Positions 18,109 to 28,106 of a DNA stretch of 64,000 nucleotides are shown here, one piece after another; the first letter of the stretch is position 1, and each line of letters begins with the position of its first letter. The notes beneath the pieces were generated by a model, which was not told the DNA's origin, ran no database searches, and was given only the letters and a program-made list of their open reading frames with translations. The DNA is from Streptomyces sp. 3214.6. Its GTDB lineage: Bacteria > Actinomycetota > Actinomycetes > Streptomycetales > Streptomycetaceae. A program made the position numbers and the translations under genes. The stretch lies in contig NZ_LT670819.1 of NCBI RefSeq assembly GCF_900129855.1, positions 2,418,001 to 2,482,000 on the forward strand, written 5' to 3'.

Positions 18109-20157
18109 ATGCCACTGACTGTGCCCGTCCTGCCCGACGGAATCGACCCCGCCTGGCTGCCACCGGAGGCGTTTCGACCGCTGGGGACCAGGCGGACACT
18201 GGTCCATGGCGCGGGGCCGCTGGTGGACACCGTGCACGGTGAAGTGGCTTACGCCTGCGAGCAGTTCGGCGGCGAGGTCGTACGGAACACCTCGGATGAG
18301 GAGTCGGGTGACTCGTACGACCTGGTGCTGCGCCTGGCGCGGCCGACAGCAGCTGATGCGGGTGTCCTCGGGAACATCGGGGATCTCGGTGACGAGGGGT
18401 TCGCCTACGAGCGTGCCGACGCGACGGCCACGGTCACGGCGGTCGGCCAACGCGGGCTGCTGTACGGCCTGTTCCACGTCGTAAGGCTCGGCGAGGGTGC
18501 CTTCCGGGGTGCCCGGGCACGCGAAGTGCACCGCCCTGCGTCGGCGCTGCGGATGCTGGACCACTGGGACAATGTGGCCGTGCACCCGGTCATGGGCCAG
18601 GTGGAACGCGGGTACGCGGGCGGCTCGCTGTTCTGGCGGGACGGAGGGGCCCGTGAAGAGTGGGAGCGCGTACGGGCGTACGGCAGGCTGCTGGCGGCCT
18701 GCGGGGTCAACGCCGTCTCGGTCAACAACGTCAACGTGCACAAGGCCGAGGCGCATCTTCTCACCGACCGGATCGACCAAGTCGCCCGGATCGCGGGGGT
18801 GTTGCGGCCGTACGGGATCCGGACGCACCTGTCGGTGACCTTCGCCGCGCCCGTCGTGCTCGGCGATCTGTCCACCGCGGACCCGTTCGAGGGGGCGGTG
18901 CGCGAGTGGTGGGCGGAGGCCGTGCGCGGGGTGTACTCGGCGATCCCGGACTTCGGCGGGTTCGTGGTGAAGGCCGACTCGGAGGGCCAGCCGGGGCCGT
19001 TCACCTACGGCCGCTCGCACGCGGACGGCGCGAACATGCTGGCTGCGGCTCTCGCACCGTTCGGCGGCACGGTCCATTGGCGGGCGTTCGTGTACAACCA
19101 CCGGCAGGACTGGCGGGACCGCTCGACCGACCGCGCCCGGGCCGCGTATGACCATTTCGCCCCGCTCGACGGGGAGTTCGCCGACAACGCCGTCCTACAG
19201 GTGAAGCACGGCCCGATGGACTTCCAGGTGCGTGAACCCGTCTCACCCGTGCTCGGCGCGCTGCCGAGCACCCGGGTCGCCGTGGAGGTGCAGGCCACGC
19301 AGGAGTACACCGGACAGCAGAAGCACGTCTGTTGGCTCGGACCGATGTGGAGCGAGGTGCTGCGCTTCCGGCCGGACGGTGAACAGGGCGCGACTGTCGG
19401 GGAGTTGACGCGAGGCGGGTTGGTGGCGGTGTCCAATGCGGGCGACGATCCGTTCTGGACCGGGCATCCGCTGGCTCAGGCGAACCTCTACACCTTCGGC
19501 CGGCTCGCCTGGCAACCGGACGCCGACCCGCACGACCTCCTGGACGAGTGGATCGCGCTCACTTTCCCGCCCGCCTCCGACCCGACTGCCCATGAGCGGC
19601 TGGCCGCCGGGCTTCGCGCGGTGCTGCACGGCTCCTGGCGGACGTACGAGAAGTACACCGCGCCGCTCGGCGTCGGTTTCATGGTGCAGCCCGGGCACCA
19701 CTACGGGCCCGGCGTCGACGGCTACGAGTACAGCCCCTGGGGCACGTACCACTTCGCGGACCGGGACGGGATCGGTGTCGACCGGAGCGCGGCGACCGGC
19801 ACGGGCTACGCGGCGCAGTACGCCAAGCCGTGGGCCGAGCTGTACGAGTCGGTCGTTTCCTGCCCCGATGAGCTGTTGCTGTTCTTCCACCATGTGCCGT
19901 ACGGGCATGTGCTGAAGAGCGGGAAAACGGTTGTCCAGCATATCTACGACACCCATTTCGAGGGCGTCGAGGAGGCAGAGGAGGCCCGCCGGGTGTGGGC
20001 GGGCCTCGCGGACCTGGTGGATCCGGCACGGCACGCGCGCGCAGCGGAACGGTACGAGGAGCAGGTGCGCTGCGCACGGGAGTGGCGGGACCAGGTGAAC
20101 AGCTACTTCCTGCGCAAGTCCGGGGTCCCTGACGAGCGGGGCCGCGCGATCCACTGA
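18109..20157 (+). CDS. GH67 alpha-glucuronidase
   Basis: 682-aa glycoside hydrolase of family 67, which removes 4-O-methyl-glucuronic acid from the non-reducing end of xylo-oligosaccharides. Visible family blocks include LRMLDHWDN, the QVERGYAGGSLFW segment (about residues 155-185), GFVVKADSEGQPGPFTYGR with the carboxylate pair region, and the aromatic VQPGHHYGPGVDGYEYSPWG block near residue 525. No signal peptide, so it acts on imported aldouronates. The start follows GGAGGGACC. It converges with the GH42 gene, leaving only 19 nt between stops. It fits a glucuronoxylan pathway with GH39, CE7 and the neighbouring importer. Confidence 0.92.
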   Translation: MPLTVPVLPDGIDPAWLPPEAFRPLGTRRTLVHGAGPLVDTVHGEVAYACEQFGGEVVRNTSDEESGDSYDLVLRLARPTAADAGVLGNIGDLGDEGFAYERADATATVTAVGQRGLLYGLFHVVRLGEGAFRGARAREVHRPASALRMLDHWDNVAVHPVMGQVERGYAGGSLFWRDGGAREEWERVRAYGRLLAACGVNAVSVNNVNVHKAEAHLLTDRIDQVARIAGVLRPYGIRTHLSVTFAAPVVLGDLSTADPFEGAVREWWAEAVRGVYSAIPDFGGFVVKADSEGQPGPFTYGRSHADGANMLAAALAPFGGTVHWRAFVYNHRQDWRDRSTDRARAAYDHFAPLDGEFADNAVLQVKHGPMDFQVREPVSPVLGALPSTRVAVEVQATQEYTGQQKHVCWLGPMWSEVLRFRPDGEQGATVGELTRGGLVAVSNAGDDPFWTGHPLAQANLYTFGRLAWQPDADPHDLLDEWIALTFPPASDPTAHERLAAGLRAVLHGSWRTYEKYTAPLGVGFMVQPGHHYGPGVDGYEYSPWGTYHFADRDGIGVDRSAATGTGYAAQYAKPWAELYESVVSCPDELLLFFHHVPYGHVLKSGKTVVQHIYDTHFEGVEEAEEARRVWAGLADLVDPARHARAAERYEEQVRCAREWRDQVNSYFLRKSGVPDERGRAIH

Positions 20158-20176
20158 AGCCGTGGGCCAGGAACGA

Positions 20177-22222
20177 TCACTGGGACCGCAGGATCGCCAC
20201 GCCCAGCGGGTCCAGGGTCAGGGCCTCGCCCCGGCCGAGTCGTTTGCCGGTGAGGAGGTCGGTGGCGGAGATGTGCGCGGTCAAGTGGGCAGGCTCCCTC
20301 GCGTGGTTGAGCAGGAAGAGGAGGCGCGTGCCGTCGGGGGCGACCCGGGTGGCGGTCTCCACGGCGCGGTGGTCGGCGTAGGGGCCGACCAGGTCGTGCC
20401 GGGCCAGGACGCGGCGGACTATGTGGTCGACGCCGGGCTGGTCGAGGGCGGTCGCCACGTACCAGGCCTCGCCGGCTTCGAAGGCGTTGCGGGTCACGGC
20501 CGGGGTGCCCGCGTAGAAGTCGGCGCCGTAGGTGGCGACCGGTTCGGCGCCGCGCAGCTGGACGATCTCGAAGACCAGACGGGCCTGCGTCGTGAACTCT
20601 CCCAGCTGGATGGGCTGTACGACGTCTTCGGGCCGTGCGTCCCACTCGTCGACGCGGATGCCCATGAGGGGGGCCAGTGGGCCGGGGACGTCGGCGAGGA
20701 AGGCGCGGTCGTGTTCGTCCGAGCGTGCGGTGAGAAACGTGGCGAGGACGGTGCCGCCGCGCCGGGCCACGGCCTCCAGGCGCTGCGCCAGGTCTTGCTT
20801 GACGAGGTGGAGCACCGGGGCGAGGACCACGTCGTACGGGGTGAGGTCGGCGGTCACCGCCACGACGTCCACGTCGGCGCCGGCCTCGCGGGCGGCCCGG
20901 TAGTAGGCGTGTACGACATCTGTGTAGCGGACGAGTCGGGAGGGGCCGTCGGAGATCTCCAGGGCCCACCAGCTGTCCCAGTCGAAGAGGAGAGCGGTCC
21001 GGGCGGGGGTCCGGGCGCCGAGGGGGACCGCTCCGACCTCGGTCAACTCCCGCCCCAGGGAAGCCACTTCGCCGAAGACGCGCGTGTCGTCGCGACCCGA
21101 GTGCCCGATGACCGCGCCGTGGTACTTCTCGCAGGCGCCGCGAGAGGCGCGCAGCTGGAAGTAGAGGGCGGCGTCCGCGCCGTGGGCGACGGCCTGCCAG
21201 GTGGCCAGGCGGAGTTCGCCGGGGCGACGCAGCGGGTTGACGTCGCGGCAGGCGGTTGTGGAAGGGGTCTGCTCCATCAGCCAGAACGGGGCGCCGTCCT
21301 TGAGGCCGCGCATCAGGTCGTGGGCGAGGGCCGGACGGGAGGGCGGGGCGTCGAGGGGCGGGTAGTTGTCCCAGGAGGCGAAGTCGAGATGGCGTGCCCA
21401 ACGGTGGTAGTCGAGTGGGCGGTAGGCGCCCATGAAGTTGGTGGTGACGGGCGTGTCGGGGTCGTGGGCGCGGATGGCTTCCTTCTCCGCGGTGAAACAG
21501 CCGAGCAGGGCGTCGGTCATGAAGCGCTGGTAGTCGAGGGTGACGCCCTGGAAGGCGGTGTGGTCGGGGCCGCGCCAGTGCTCGGTGAGGGCGCTCGGCG
21601 GCTCGATCTCGTCCCAGTCGGTGTAGCGGTGCGACCAGAAGGTGGTCCACCAGGCGTCGTTGAGGGCGTCGAGGGTGCCGTGCCGGGCGCGCAGCCAGTC
21701 ACGGAAGCCCTCGGCGCACAGATTGCAGTAACAGACGCCGCCGTACTCGTTGTTGATGTGCCAGGCCAGCAACGCGGAATGTTCCGCGTAGCGTTCGGCG
21801 AGGCGGTCGGCCACGGCCGTGGCCAGTCGGCGGTAGGCGGGCGAGCTGGGGCAGAAGTTGTGCCGTTGGCCGTAGCGGTGTCGTCGGCCCTCGAAGTCGG
21901 TGCGGTTGACGTCGGGGTGCTTCTTCGCGAGCCAGGGCGGGAGAGCGGCGGTTCCGGTGGCGAGGCAGACGTGCCGGCCCTCGGCGGCGGCGCGATCGAG
22001 GATGCCGTCGAGGGTCGTGAAGTCGTATATGTTCTCGGCTGGTTGGGTTAGTGACCAGCTGAAGACGCCGACCGTGAGGGTGTCGACGCCGGCCTGCGTG
22101 AACAGGCGGTGGTCCTCGTCCCAGACCTGCCGCGGCCACTGCTCGGGGTTGTAGTCGCCGCCGTACGGGATCTTGCCGGTGTGCGGGAGCCGGCTGTTGT
22201 CACCGGGGTCGGGGGCGGTCAT
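20177..22222 (-). CDS. GH42 beta-galactosidase-type enzyme
   Basis: 681-aa glycoside hydrolase of family 42: catalytic TIM barrel, trimerisation (Glyco_hydro_42M) and C-terminal domains. The predicted acid/base is Glu159 in HINNEYG and the nucleophile is Glu317 in WLMEQTP. The CYCNLC cluster next to Glu159 matches the family's structural zinc site. No signal peptide, so intracellular. Family members cleave beta-galactosides or alpha-L-arabinopyranosides; in a xylan locus the second activity or galactosyl side-chain removal is plausible. Its start overlaps the stop of the membrane-protein gene (ATGA). Last gene of the minus-strand sugar operon. Confidence 0.92.
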   Translation of the reverse strand: MTAPDPGDNSRLPHTGKIPYGGDYNPEQWPRQVWDEDHRLFTQAGVDTLTVGVFSWSLTQPAENIYDFTTLDGILDRAAAEGRHVCLATGTAALPPWLAKKHPDVNRTDFEGRRHRYGQRHNFCPSSPAYRRLATAVADRLAERYAEHSALLAWHINNEYGGVCYCNLCAEGFRDWLRARHGTLDALNDAWWTTFWSHRYTDWDEIEPPSALTEHWRGPDHTAFQGVTLDYQRFMTDALLGCFTAEKEAIRAHDPDTPVTTNFMGAYRPLDYHRWARHLDFASWDNYPPLDAPPSRPALAHDLMRGLKDGAPFWLMEQTPSTTACRDVNPLRRPGELRLATWQAVAHGADAALYFQLRASRGACEKYHGAVIGHSGRDDTRVFGEVASLGRELTEVGAVPLGARTPARTALLFDWDSWWALEISDGPSRLVRYTDVVHAYYRAAREAGADVDVVAVTADLTPYDVVLAPVLHLVKQDLAQRLEAVARRGGTVLATFLTARSDEHDRAFLADVPGPLAPLMGIRVDEWDARPEDVVQPIQLGEFTTQARLVFEIVQLRGAEPVATYGADFYAGTPAVTRNAFEAGEAWYVATALDQPGVDHIVRRVLARHDLVGPYADHRAVETATRVAPDGTRLLFLLNHAREPAHLTAHISATDLLTGKRLGRGEALTLDPLGVAILRSQ

Positions 22223-22917
22223 GCGGTGAAGTCCTCCTGGGTCTCGACGATCACCGGACGGCTCGACTGCACGAGTGAGAGCAGCAGCGGTGCGGCCAGC
22301 AGGACGGGCAGGGCCTCCGAGAGCAGGGCGGTCAGGCCGCCGGTCAGGACGAGCAGAGAGGCCGCGGCGAGCGTGACGTGCCCCCGCCGGAACAGGAAGT
22401 ACGCGGCCAGACGGGCACTGTCGCGGGCGCGGAACGTGAACAAGGAGGTGAGGACGACGACGTGCGCGCCCCAGAGCAGGGATGCCACGCCGATGCCCCC
22501 GAGAAGCACCGCCCACCAGCCGGGCAGCCCGGTGGCGGCGAAGTGGGTGAGGCTGAACGCGATCACGGTCAGCCAGGCCAGCAGGGGCGCCCAGAGCTTC
22601 AGCGCGGGCAGGGCGTTGAGCCGCCAGCCGCGGATGTAGACGCGGGCCGGGTGCAGGTCGGTGAGGTCACGGCTGCGGTGGTGCAGGGCGTACAACGCGG
22701 CGGAGGCCGCCGGGCCGAGCGGCAGCAGGCACCCGGCGGCGAGTGGCAGGTTGGCCGGGTCGGGGCCCAGGAAGAACAGGCCGGCCAGGCCTGGAGCGGT
22801 CGCCGCGAGGAACAGGGCCTCGACGGTGAGCAGGGTGTGCACCAGGGCGGCGGCGCGGGAGAGGGGCCCGGTGCCCAAACGGGAGGGAAGCGGTCTCGAA
22901 GCGCTCACCGGGATCAT
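22219..22917 (-). CDS. YesL-like (DUF624) membrane protein
   Basis: 232-aa protein with about six hydrophobic segments, resembling the YesL/DUF624 family often found beside LplABC-type oligosaccharide importers. The short YIRGWRLNALPALKLW cytoplasmic stretch fits that family. Exact role unknown; it may assist transporter function. It is fused into the operon by ATGA overlaps at both ends: its start overlaps the GH39 stop and its stop overlaps the GH42 start. The ATG at 22917 is preferred to one at 22953 on that basis. Confidence 0.72.
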   Translation of the reverse strand: MIPVSASRPLPSRLGTGPLSRAAALVHTLLTVEALFLAATAPGLAGLFFLGPDPANLPLAAGCLLPLGPAASAALYALHHRSRDLTDLHPARVYIRGWRLNALPALKLWAPLLAWLTVIAFSLTHFAATGLPGWWAVLLGGIGVASLLWGAHVVVLTSLFTFRARDSARLAAYFLFRRGHVTLAAASLLVLTGGLTALLSEALPVLLAAPLLLSLVQSSRPVIVETQEDFTA

Positions 22918-24422
22918 GTCGCCGGCCCGCCGAGGAGCCGCCGTTCGTCCCACCAGGGCGGGGTCTCGTCGACGACCGGGGTGAGCTCGACCAGAGTGAT
23001 CTCGTGGCGGGCCAGGATGAGGTCCAGCTCGGCGCGCCCCTCCGGCGCGGGCAGCCTCCGGTGGCTGCGGGCGGGCTCGGCGGCGTCGTGCAGGACGTCC
23101 AGCTGTCCCGGCTTCGGCGAGCGGGGGCTGCCCACGTGCCGCCAGGCGGTGTAGGCGTTCCCGTGTTCCTCGTCGACGGTGGACCGGCGGACGAAGACCT
23201 CTCGCGCCGCGACCGGGAGGGAAAGACGCAGTACGTGCCGGTCAGGTCCGGGGTTCTCGCCGGTCGGGTCGACGGGCGCCCAGGCCAAAACCGTGACCCG
23301 GCCGTCGGGGTGGCGGGTGACGAGGTGGTCGTCACCGCGCGCCAGCAGGTCGGGCCCCATCCGGGCCATGAACGCGTACAGGTGGTAGGTCGGTTTTCTC
23401 ACCTGCCGGTGGGTGAGCAGTCCGAAGCCGCCGTGGAAGAGGGCCGTGGGGACACCGGCCTCCTCGAACACGTCACTGAACGTCCAGTAGGAGAAGGAGT
23501 CGGCGAAGTCGCCGCCGTGTGCGAGAACCGGCGCCAGGTACGCGGCATGGAAAGCGGTGTCGTGGATCGGGTTGTTCGGACAGTAGGAGGAATTGAACTC
23601 CGTGATGTGGACCGGGAGTCCGGCCAGTCGGGTGCCCTTGAGGCGTTCGCGGGGGGTGGCGAACTGGTCGAGCAGAGAGGATGCCGGGGCCAGCGTCTGG
23701 TGGACACCGAACGGTACCTGGTCCGCGGGGCCGGAGGTGTAGGCGTGCTTCGACACGAAGTCGACGGGCACGTCCCGGCCTTCCGCGAACTCGGCGAACC
23801 GGTCCAGCCAGTCGTCGGCGCCCGGAGTGATCGCGGGGCCCCCGACCTGGAGAGCGGCGTCCACCTCCTTCACGGTGCGCGCGGTGACCTCGTACAGCCG
23901 GTGGTACGCCTTTTCGTCCGCGTCCTGCCAGAAGTCGGACAGGTTGGGCTCGTTCCACACCTCGATGGGCCAGGTGCGGACCTCGTCGAGGCCGTAGCGG
24001 TCGACGAGATGGGCCAGGGTCGCCCGGACCAGGTCGGCCCATTCCCTGTGCGAGCGGGGCGGGGTGACATTGCCCCGCCACCAGAAGACCGTCTGTGTGC
24101 CGACGGCCAACGCCTCGGGCATGAAGCCGAGTTCCAGGAAGGGGCGGATGCCGGCCGCCAGATACGCGTCGACGACCTGGTCGACGTAGGTGAAGGAATG
24201 GTGGACGTGGCGGGCGCCCTCGTGGTCGTACGGGCGGTACACACCCATGCCGTCGCTGAGCAGGCCATGACCACGGATGTATCGGAAACCGATGTCCCGC
24301 TGGAGCAGGGCGAGGGAGTCCTGGTAGTCGCGGCGCAGGGCGAGTTCAACTCGCCCCGTGCCGACGCAGAACCGCCAGGCGTCGGAGAGCCGGCCCGCCG
24401 CTTCGGCGGGAACGCTGATCAC
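22914..24422 (-). CDS. GH39 beta-xylosidase
   Basis: 502-aa family 39 glycoside hydrolase that releases xylose from the non-reducing end of xylo-oligosaccharides. The acid/base is Glu158 in WNEPN and the predicted nucleophile is Glu275 in HITEFNSSY, both in the expected spacing. Length is typical of the family. No signal peptide, so cytoplasmic. The GTG start at 24422 overlaps the stop of the binding-protein gene (GTGA). It acts on oligosaccharides imported by the adjacent transporter after GH67 removes glucuronate and CE7 removes acetyl groups; that pathway order is inference. Confidence 0.9.
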   Translation of the reverse strand: MISVPAEAAGRLSDAWRFCVGTGRVELALRRDYQDSLALLQRDIGFRYIRGHGLLSDGMGVYRPYDHEGARHVHHSFTYVDQVVDAYLAAGIRPFLELGFMPEALAVGTQTVFWWRGNVTPPRSHREWADLVRATLAHLVDRYGLDEVRTWPIEVWNEPNLSDFWQDADEKAYHRLYEVTARTVKEVDAALQVGGPAITPGADDWLDRFAEFAEGRDVPVDFVSKHAYTSGPADQVPFGVHQTLAPASSLLDQFATPRERLKGTRLAGLPVHITEFNSSYCPNNPIHDTAFHAAYLAPVLAHGGDFADSFSYWTFSDVFEEAGVPTALFHGGFGLLTHRQVRKPTYHLYAFMARMGPDLLARGDDHLVTRHPDGRVTVLAWAPVDPTGENPGPDRHVLRLSLPVAAREVFVRRSTVDEEHGNAYTAWRHVGSPRSPKPGQLDVLHDAAEPARSHRRLPAPEGRAELDLILARHEITLVELTPVVDETPPWWDERRLLGGPAT

Positions 24423-26074
24423 CCCTTCTCCTTCGCGAAACGCTCGCGCGCCTTGTTGTGCAGACCGACAAGCTGATCCATGTTCTTGGCCTTCAACTCG
24501 GTGACGTATTCGTCCCATTCGGACAGCGGGCGCTTGCCGAGGGCGAATTTGAGCATGTTCTGGGTGACGTGGTCCCTGAGCGGGGTCTCCCAGAGTGAGG
24601 CCTGTTCCTGCTCCACGGACTGCAGCGGGTGGGCCGGATCGATGGGCAGTTGTCTGTACTGGGCCATGGCGTCCTGGAACTTCTTCTCGTCCGGGCCGAA
24701 GGACGAGGAGACGAGCTCCCAGCTGCCACCGTAGGCGAAGACGCCGTTGTAGAAGCCGTAGTCCTTCTGGAGGTCCTTCGGGGCGTCCGGGTTCGCGCCC
24801 ATGAACGAGATGCCGGGCTCGAGCCTGTACTGGCTGCCGGCCTGTGTGTAAGTGACGCCCTGGACGCCCCACTTGGAGAAGCGCTGACCCTCGTCGGAGT
24901 ACCACAGCCAGTCGACGAACTGCATCATCGCCACGAACGTGTCGCTCTTGAGGGCCTTGGTGGAGATCATGACGCCGTTCTCCAGCCGGGCGCCGCCCAT
25001 CACCACCGGACCGGCCGGGCCGAGTGGCACCGGCACCATCTCGATCTTCGCTCCCTTGACCTGTTTCTCCAGGTTGTAGCGGTAGTTCTGGACCAGCTCC
25101 TGCGGGTTGGCGCTGATGGCGAAGGATTTCTCACCCAGCAGTTTCTGCACGGCGTCGTCATCGGGCTGCGTGAAACTCTCCGGGTCCATCAGTTTCTCGG
25201 CGACCAGCTTTCTCAGGTACTCGACCACCTGGCGGTAGCCGTCCGTGGCGCCGGTGAAGACGAACTCCCCCGCCTTCGAGTCAAAACTGATGTTGTCGTA
25301 GGTCCAGCCGCCCTTCACTCCGTGCGCCTGGCCGAGGTAGCTGAGCAACGCCGCCGCCGGGAAAGGGGTGTTGGTGCTCCAACGGTCGGAGAAGGGGTAT
25401 CGGTCCGGGTATTCGGCCTTGATCGCCTTGAAGACGTCGTACACCTGGTCCCAGGTGGTGGGCAGGCTCAGACCGAGCCTGTCGAGGACGTCCGTGCGCA
25501 AGGACAGCGAATAGCCGGACCTGACCCTCTCGTGCAGGCCGGGAAGGAGGTAGTACTTGCCGTCGGACTGCCGAATGGAGTCGAGCTCGGGCTCCAGCTT
25601 CCATTTTCTGACCTTGTCCTGGAAGTTGGGCATCAGATGCACGTACTCGCTGACCGGGAGGATCGCGCCCGATGAGACGAACGCGGCCTCGGACGGATGG
25701 TACGTCTTGGGGATCAGGAACGGGGCGTCGCCCGCACCGATCAGCACGCTGCGTTTCTTCTCATAGTCACTGAGCGGGACAGCGATCGGTTTCAGGGTGA
25801 TACCGGTGCGCTTGGTGAGTTCCTTCCAGAACAGCCAGCTGTTCTTCATGGGGTAGTTCGGGTTGTTGTTGTGCAGAATCGAGAAGGACAGCGGTTTCGA
25901 CGCCTTGAACTGCTGACCGGCCCGATGCTCCTTCATCGCGCCGTTCTGTTTCTTGGAGAGGTCCTTTGAATCCCCTCCGTCCTCGCCGCTGCCACAGCCG
26001 GTGAGGGTGGCAAGGCCGATGAACCCTGCCGCGGCCATGATCTGGCGCCTGGACAACTGTTTGCCATTCATCAC
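24419..26074 (-). CDS. LplA-type oligosaccharide-binding lipoprotein
   Basis: 551-aa extracellular solute-binding protein of the large LplA/YtcQ group, whose members bind oligosaccharides such as aldouronates. The signal peptide carries an RRQ motif and a lipobox (LTGC) with Cys near residue 27, followed by a Gly/Asp/Lys linker. The start is GTG or the adjacent ATG (26071); AGGAGG precedes both. It sits third in the operon after the two permeases, and GH39 follows with a GTGA overlap. Confidence 0.86.
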   Translation of the reverse strand: MMNGKQLSRRQIMAAAGFIGLATLTGCGSGEDGGDSKDLSKKQNGAMKEHRAGQQFKASKPLSFSILHNNNPNYPMKNSWLFWKELTKRTGITLKPIAVPLSDYEKKRSVLIGAGDAPFLIPKTYHPSEAAFVSSGAILPVSEYVHLMPNFQDKVRKWKLEPELDSIRQSDGKYYLLPGLHERVRSGYSLSLRTDVLDRLGLSLPTTWDQVYDVFKAIKAEYPDRYPFSDRWSTNTPFPAAALLSYLGQAHGVKGGWTYDNISFDSKAGEFVFTGATDGYRQVVEYLRKLVAEKLMDPESFTQPDDDAVQKLLGEKSFAISANPQELVQNYRYNLEKQVKGAKIEMVPVPLGPAGPVVMGGARLENGVMISTKALKSDTFVAMMQFVDWLWYSDEGQRFSKWGVQGVTYTQAGSQYRLEPGISFMGANPDAPKDLQKDYGFYNGVFAYGGSWELVSSSFGPDEKKFQDAMAQYRQLPIDPAHPLQSVEQEQASLWETPLRDHVTQNMLKFALGKRPLSEWDEYVTELKAKNMDQLVGLHNKARERFAKEKG

Positions 26075-26153
26075 TCAGAACCTCCTGGTACGACGGCTGA
26101 TCAGAACCGTTGTTGCAGGCCTCTGACGGAGACCGGGGTGCTGGGTATGCGGC

Positions 26154-27068
26154 TCAGCCCTTGACCGCGCCGAGCATCACGCCCGAGACGAAGAAGCGTT
26201 GGACGAACGGATACACGCAGAGGATCGGCAGCGACGTCAGCACGATCGTGACCGCCTGGATGTTCGCCCCGACCTGGCTGAGCTGCTCCGTGCCGGCACC
26301 GGCGTTGCCGCCCGTGGTGGCGCCTGAGATGAGATTGCGCAGATAGACGGTGGCCGGCATGAGTTCCGTCCGGTCCATGTAGAGGAACGCCGAGAACCAG
26401 GAGTTCCAGAACGACACGGAGTAGAAGAGCACCATCGTCGCGATGACGGCTTTGGACAGCGGCAGCACGATCCTGAGCAGCACGCCGTAGGTGCTCAGCC
26501 CGTCGATCTCCGCGGCCTCCTCCAGTTCGGTCGGCAGGCTCTCGAAGAATGCTTTCATCACCAGCAGATTGAATACACTGATCGCGTTCGGCAGGGCGAT
26601 CGCCCAAACCGAGTTCTTCAGGCCCATGCTGGTGACCAGGACGTAGTTGGGGATCAGCCCGCCGGTGAAGAACATGGTGAACACGGCGACGCCGACGAGA
26701 AAACCACGGCCTTTGAGATTTCGTTTCGACAGGACATAGGCGTAACACGTCGTCAGGACCATGGCTACGACGGTGGAGACGACCGTGTAGAGCACGGTGT
26801 TTCCGTAGTTTCGCCAGAACATCGAGTCCTGGAAGACGATTCTGTACGTGGTGAGGTTGAACCCCTTGGGCCACAGGCTCACTTCACCGGCGCGGATCTG
26901 CCGTTCGTCGCTGAACGAGCGGGCGATGATGTTGACGAACGGATAGAGCGTCACGAGCACGACGAGGGTGAGGACCACCCCGTTGACACCCTGGAAAACG
27001 CGGTAACCGCGCGTGGGCTGGTTCACGGAGGTACGCGGACGCGGGGCTCTGGGGGGCAGGAGGCTCAC
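26154..27068 (-). CDS. YtcP/LplC-type ABC sugar permease
   Basis: 304-aa inner-membrane permease (BPD_transp_1) with about six helices. The EAA loop reads EEAAEIDGLSTYGVLLRIVLP. It ends in SGVMLGAVKG, the usual C-terminus of this group. The GTG start at 27068 overlaps the stop of the first permease (GTGA). No ATPase gene is in the operon, so a shared ATPase such as MsiK is expected. Confidence 0.88.
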   Translation of the reverse strand: MSLLPPRAPRPRTSVNQPTRGYRVFQGVNGVVLTLVVLVTLYPFVNIIARSFSDERQIRAGEVSLWPKGFNLTTYRIVFQDSMFWRNYGNTVLYTVVSTVVAMVLTTCYAYVLSKRNLKGRGFLVGVAVFTMFFTGGLIPNYVLVTSMGLKNSVWAIALPNAISVFNLLVMKAFFESLPTELEEAAEIDGLSTYGVLLRIVLPLSKAVIATMVLFYSVSFWNSWFSAFLYMDRTELMPATVYLRNLISGATTGGNAGAGTEQLSQVGANIQAVTIVLTSLPILCVYPFVQRFFVSGVMLGAVKG

Positions 27069-28054
27069 CACAGGCTCGTCCCCACCGTGCGTCGCGACAC
27101 CTGGTTCGCGCCGGTGATCAGCACCAGGCCGATGATCGCTTCGAACAGGCCGATGGCGGCGGCGTAGCTGAAGCTGTTGGACTCGACCCCGGCGCGGTAG
27201 AGGTACGTGGAGACCACGTCGGCCGTCGGATAAGTCAGCGGGTTGTACAGCAGCAGGACCTTCTCGAAGCCGACCACCATGAACGTGCCGATGTTGAGGA
27301 TCAGCAACGTGATCATGGTGGGCCGGATTCCGGGCAGGGTGACGTGCCAGATCTGCCGCCAGCGGTTCGCGCCGTCGATGCGGGCGGCCTCGTAGAGGTC
27401 CTCGTCGATCGTGGTGAGGGCCGCGAGGTAGAGGATCGTGCCCCAGCCGGCCGTCTGCCAGATCTCCGAGCCCACGTAGATCGTGCGGAACCAGCCGGGT
27501 TCCTGGATGAACCGCACCGGGTCGTGACCGAACCAGCCCAGCGCATGGTTGACCGGACCGTCCGTGGCCAACATCTGCATCGTGATACCCGCGACGATCA
27601 CGATCGACAGGAAGTGCGGAAGATACGAAATCGATTGCACGATCCGTTTCAGAGAACGCCGGCGCACCTCGTTGAGCAGCAGTGCCAGGACGATCGGGAT
27701 GGGAAAGCAGAACACCAGCGTCAGCCCGCCGAGCCACAGCGTGTTGCGGAAGACCTGCCAGAAGGTCGGGTCGGTCAGGAACATCCGCACATAGCGCAGC
27801 CCCACCCACTGCTCCCCCAGGATCGAACCGCCCGGTTCGTAGCGGCGGAAGGCGATCACGTTGCCGATCATCGGCAGATAGCGGAACACCAGGAAGAACA
27901 GCAGCGGCAGCACGGCCAGCGAGTACAGCTGCCAGTCCCGTCGCACTGCCCGCCGCCAGCCGCGGCGCGCGGTAGGCGGTGTGGGACCGTGCCGGGTCTC
28001 GGGCGGAGGGTCCTGGGTTCCTGGGGATGGGGCCGATGTGGTGGAGGTGCTCAT
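27065..28054 (-). CDS. LplB-type ABC sugar permease
   Basis: 329-aa permease with a Pro-rich N-terminus of about 35 residues, then six or so helices. The first block contains the LplB-typical FLVFRYLPMIGNVIAFRRYE. The EAA loop is YEAARIDGANRWRQIWHVTLP. The ATG at 28054 has GGGAGG upstream. First gene of the operon LplB-YtcP-LplA-GH39-YesL-GH42, which diverges from the CE7 gene. Confidence 0.88.
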   Translation of the reverse strand: MSTSTTSAPSPGTQDPPPETRHGPTPPTARRGWRRAVRRDWQLYSLAVLPLLFFLVFRYLPMIGNVIAFRRYEPGGSILGEQWVGLRYVRMFLTDPTFWQVFRNTLWLGGLTLVFCFPIPIVLALLLNEVRRRSLKRIVQSISYLPHFLSIVIVAGITMQMLATDGPVNHALGWFGHDPVRFIQEPGWFRTIYVGSEIWQTAGWGTILYLAALTTIDEDLYEAARIDGANRWRQIWHVTLPGIRPTMITLLILNIGTFMVVGFEKVLLLYNPLTYPTADVVSTYLYRAGVESNSFSYAAAIGLFEAIIGLVLITGANQVSRRTVGTSLW

Positions 28055-28106
28055 GCTCGGGCCTCCCGGGGCGTGTTCGAAACGCTCGACTCGCAGCGCG
28101 TGATCT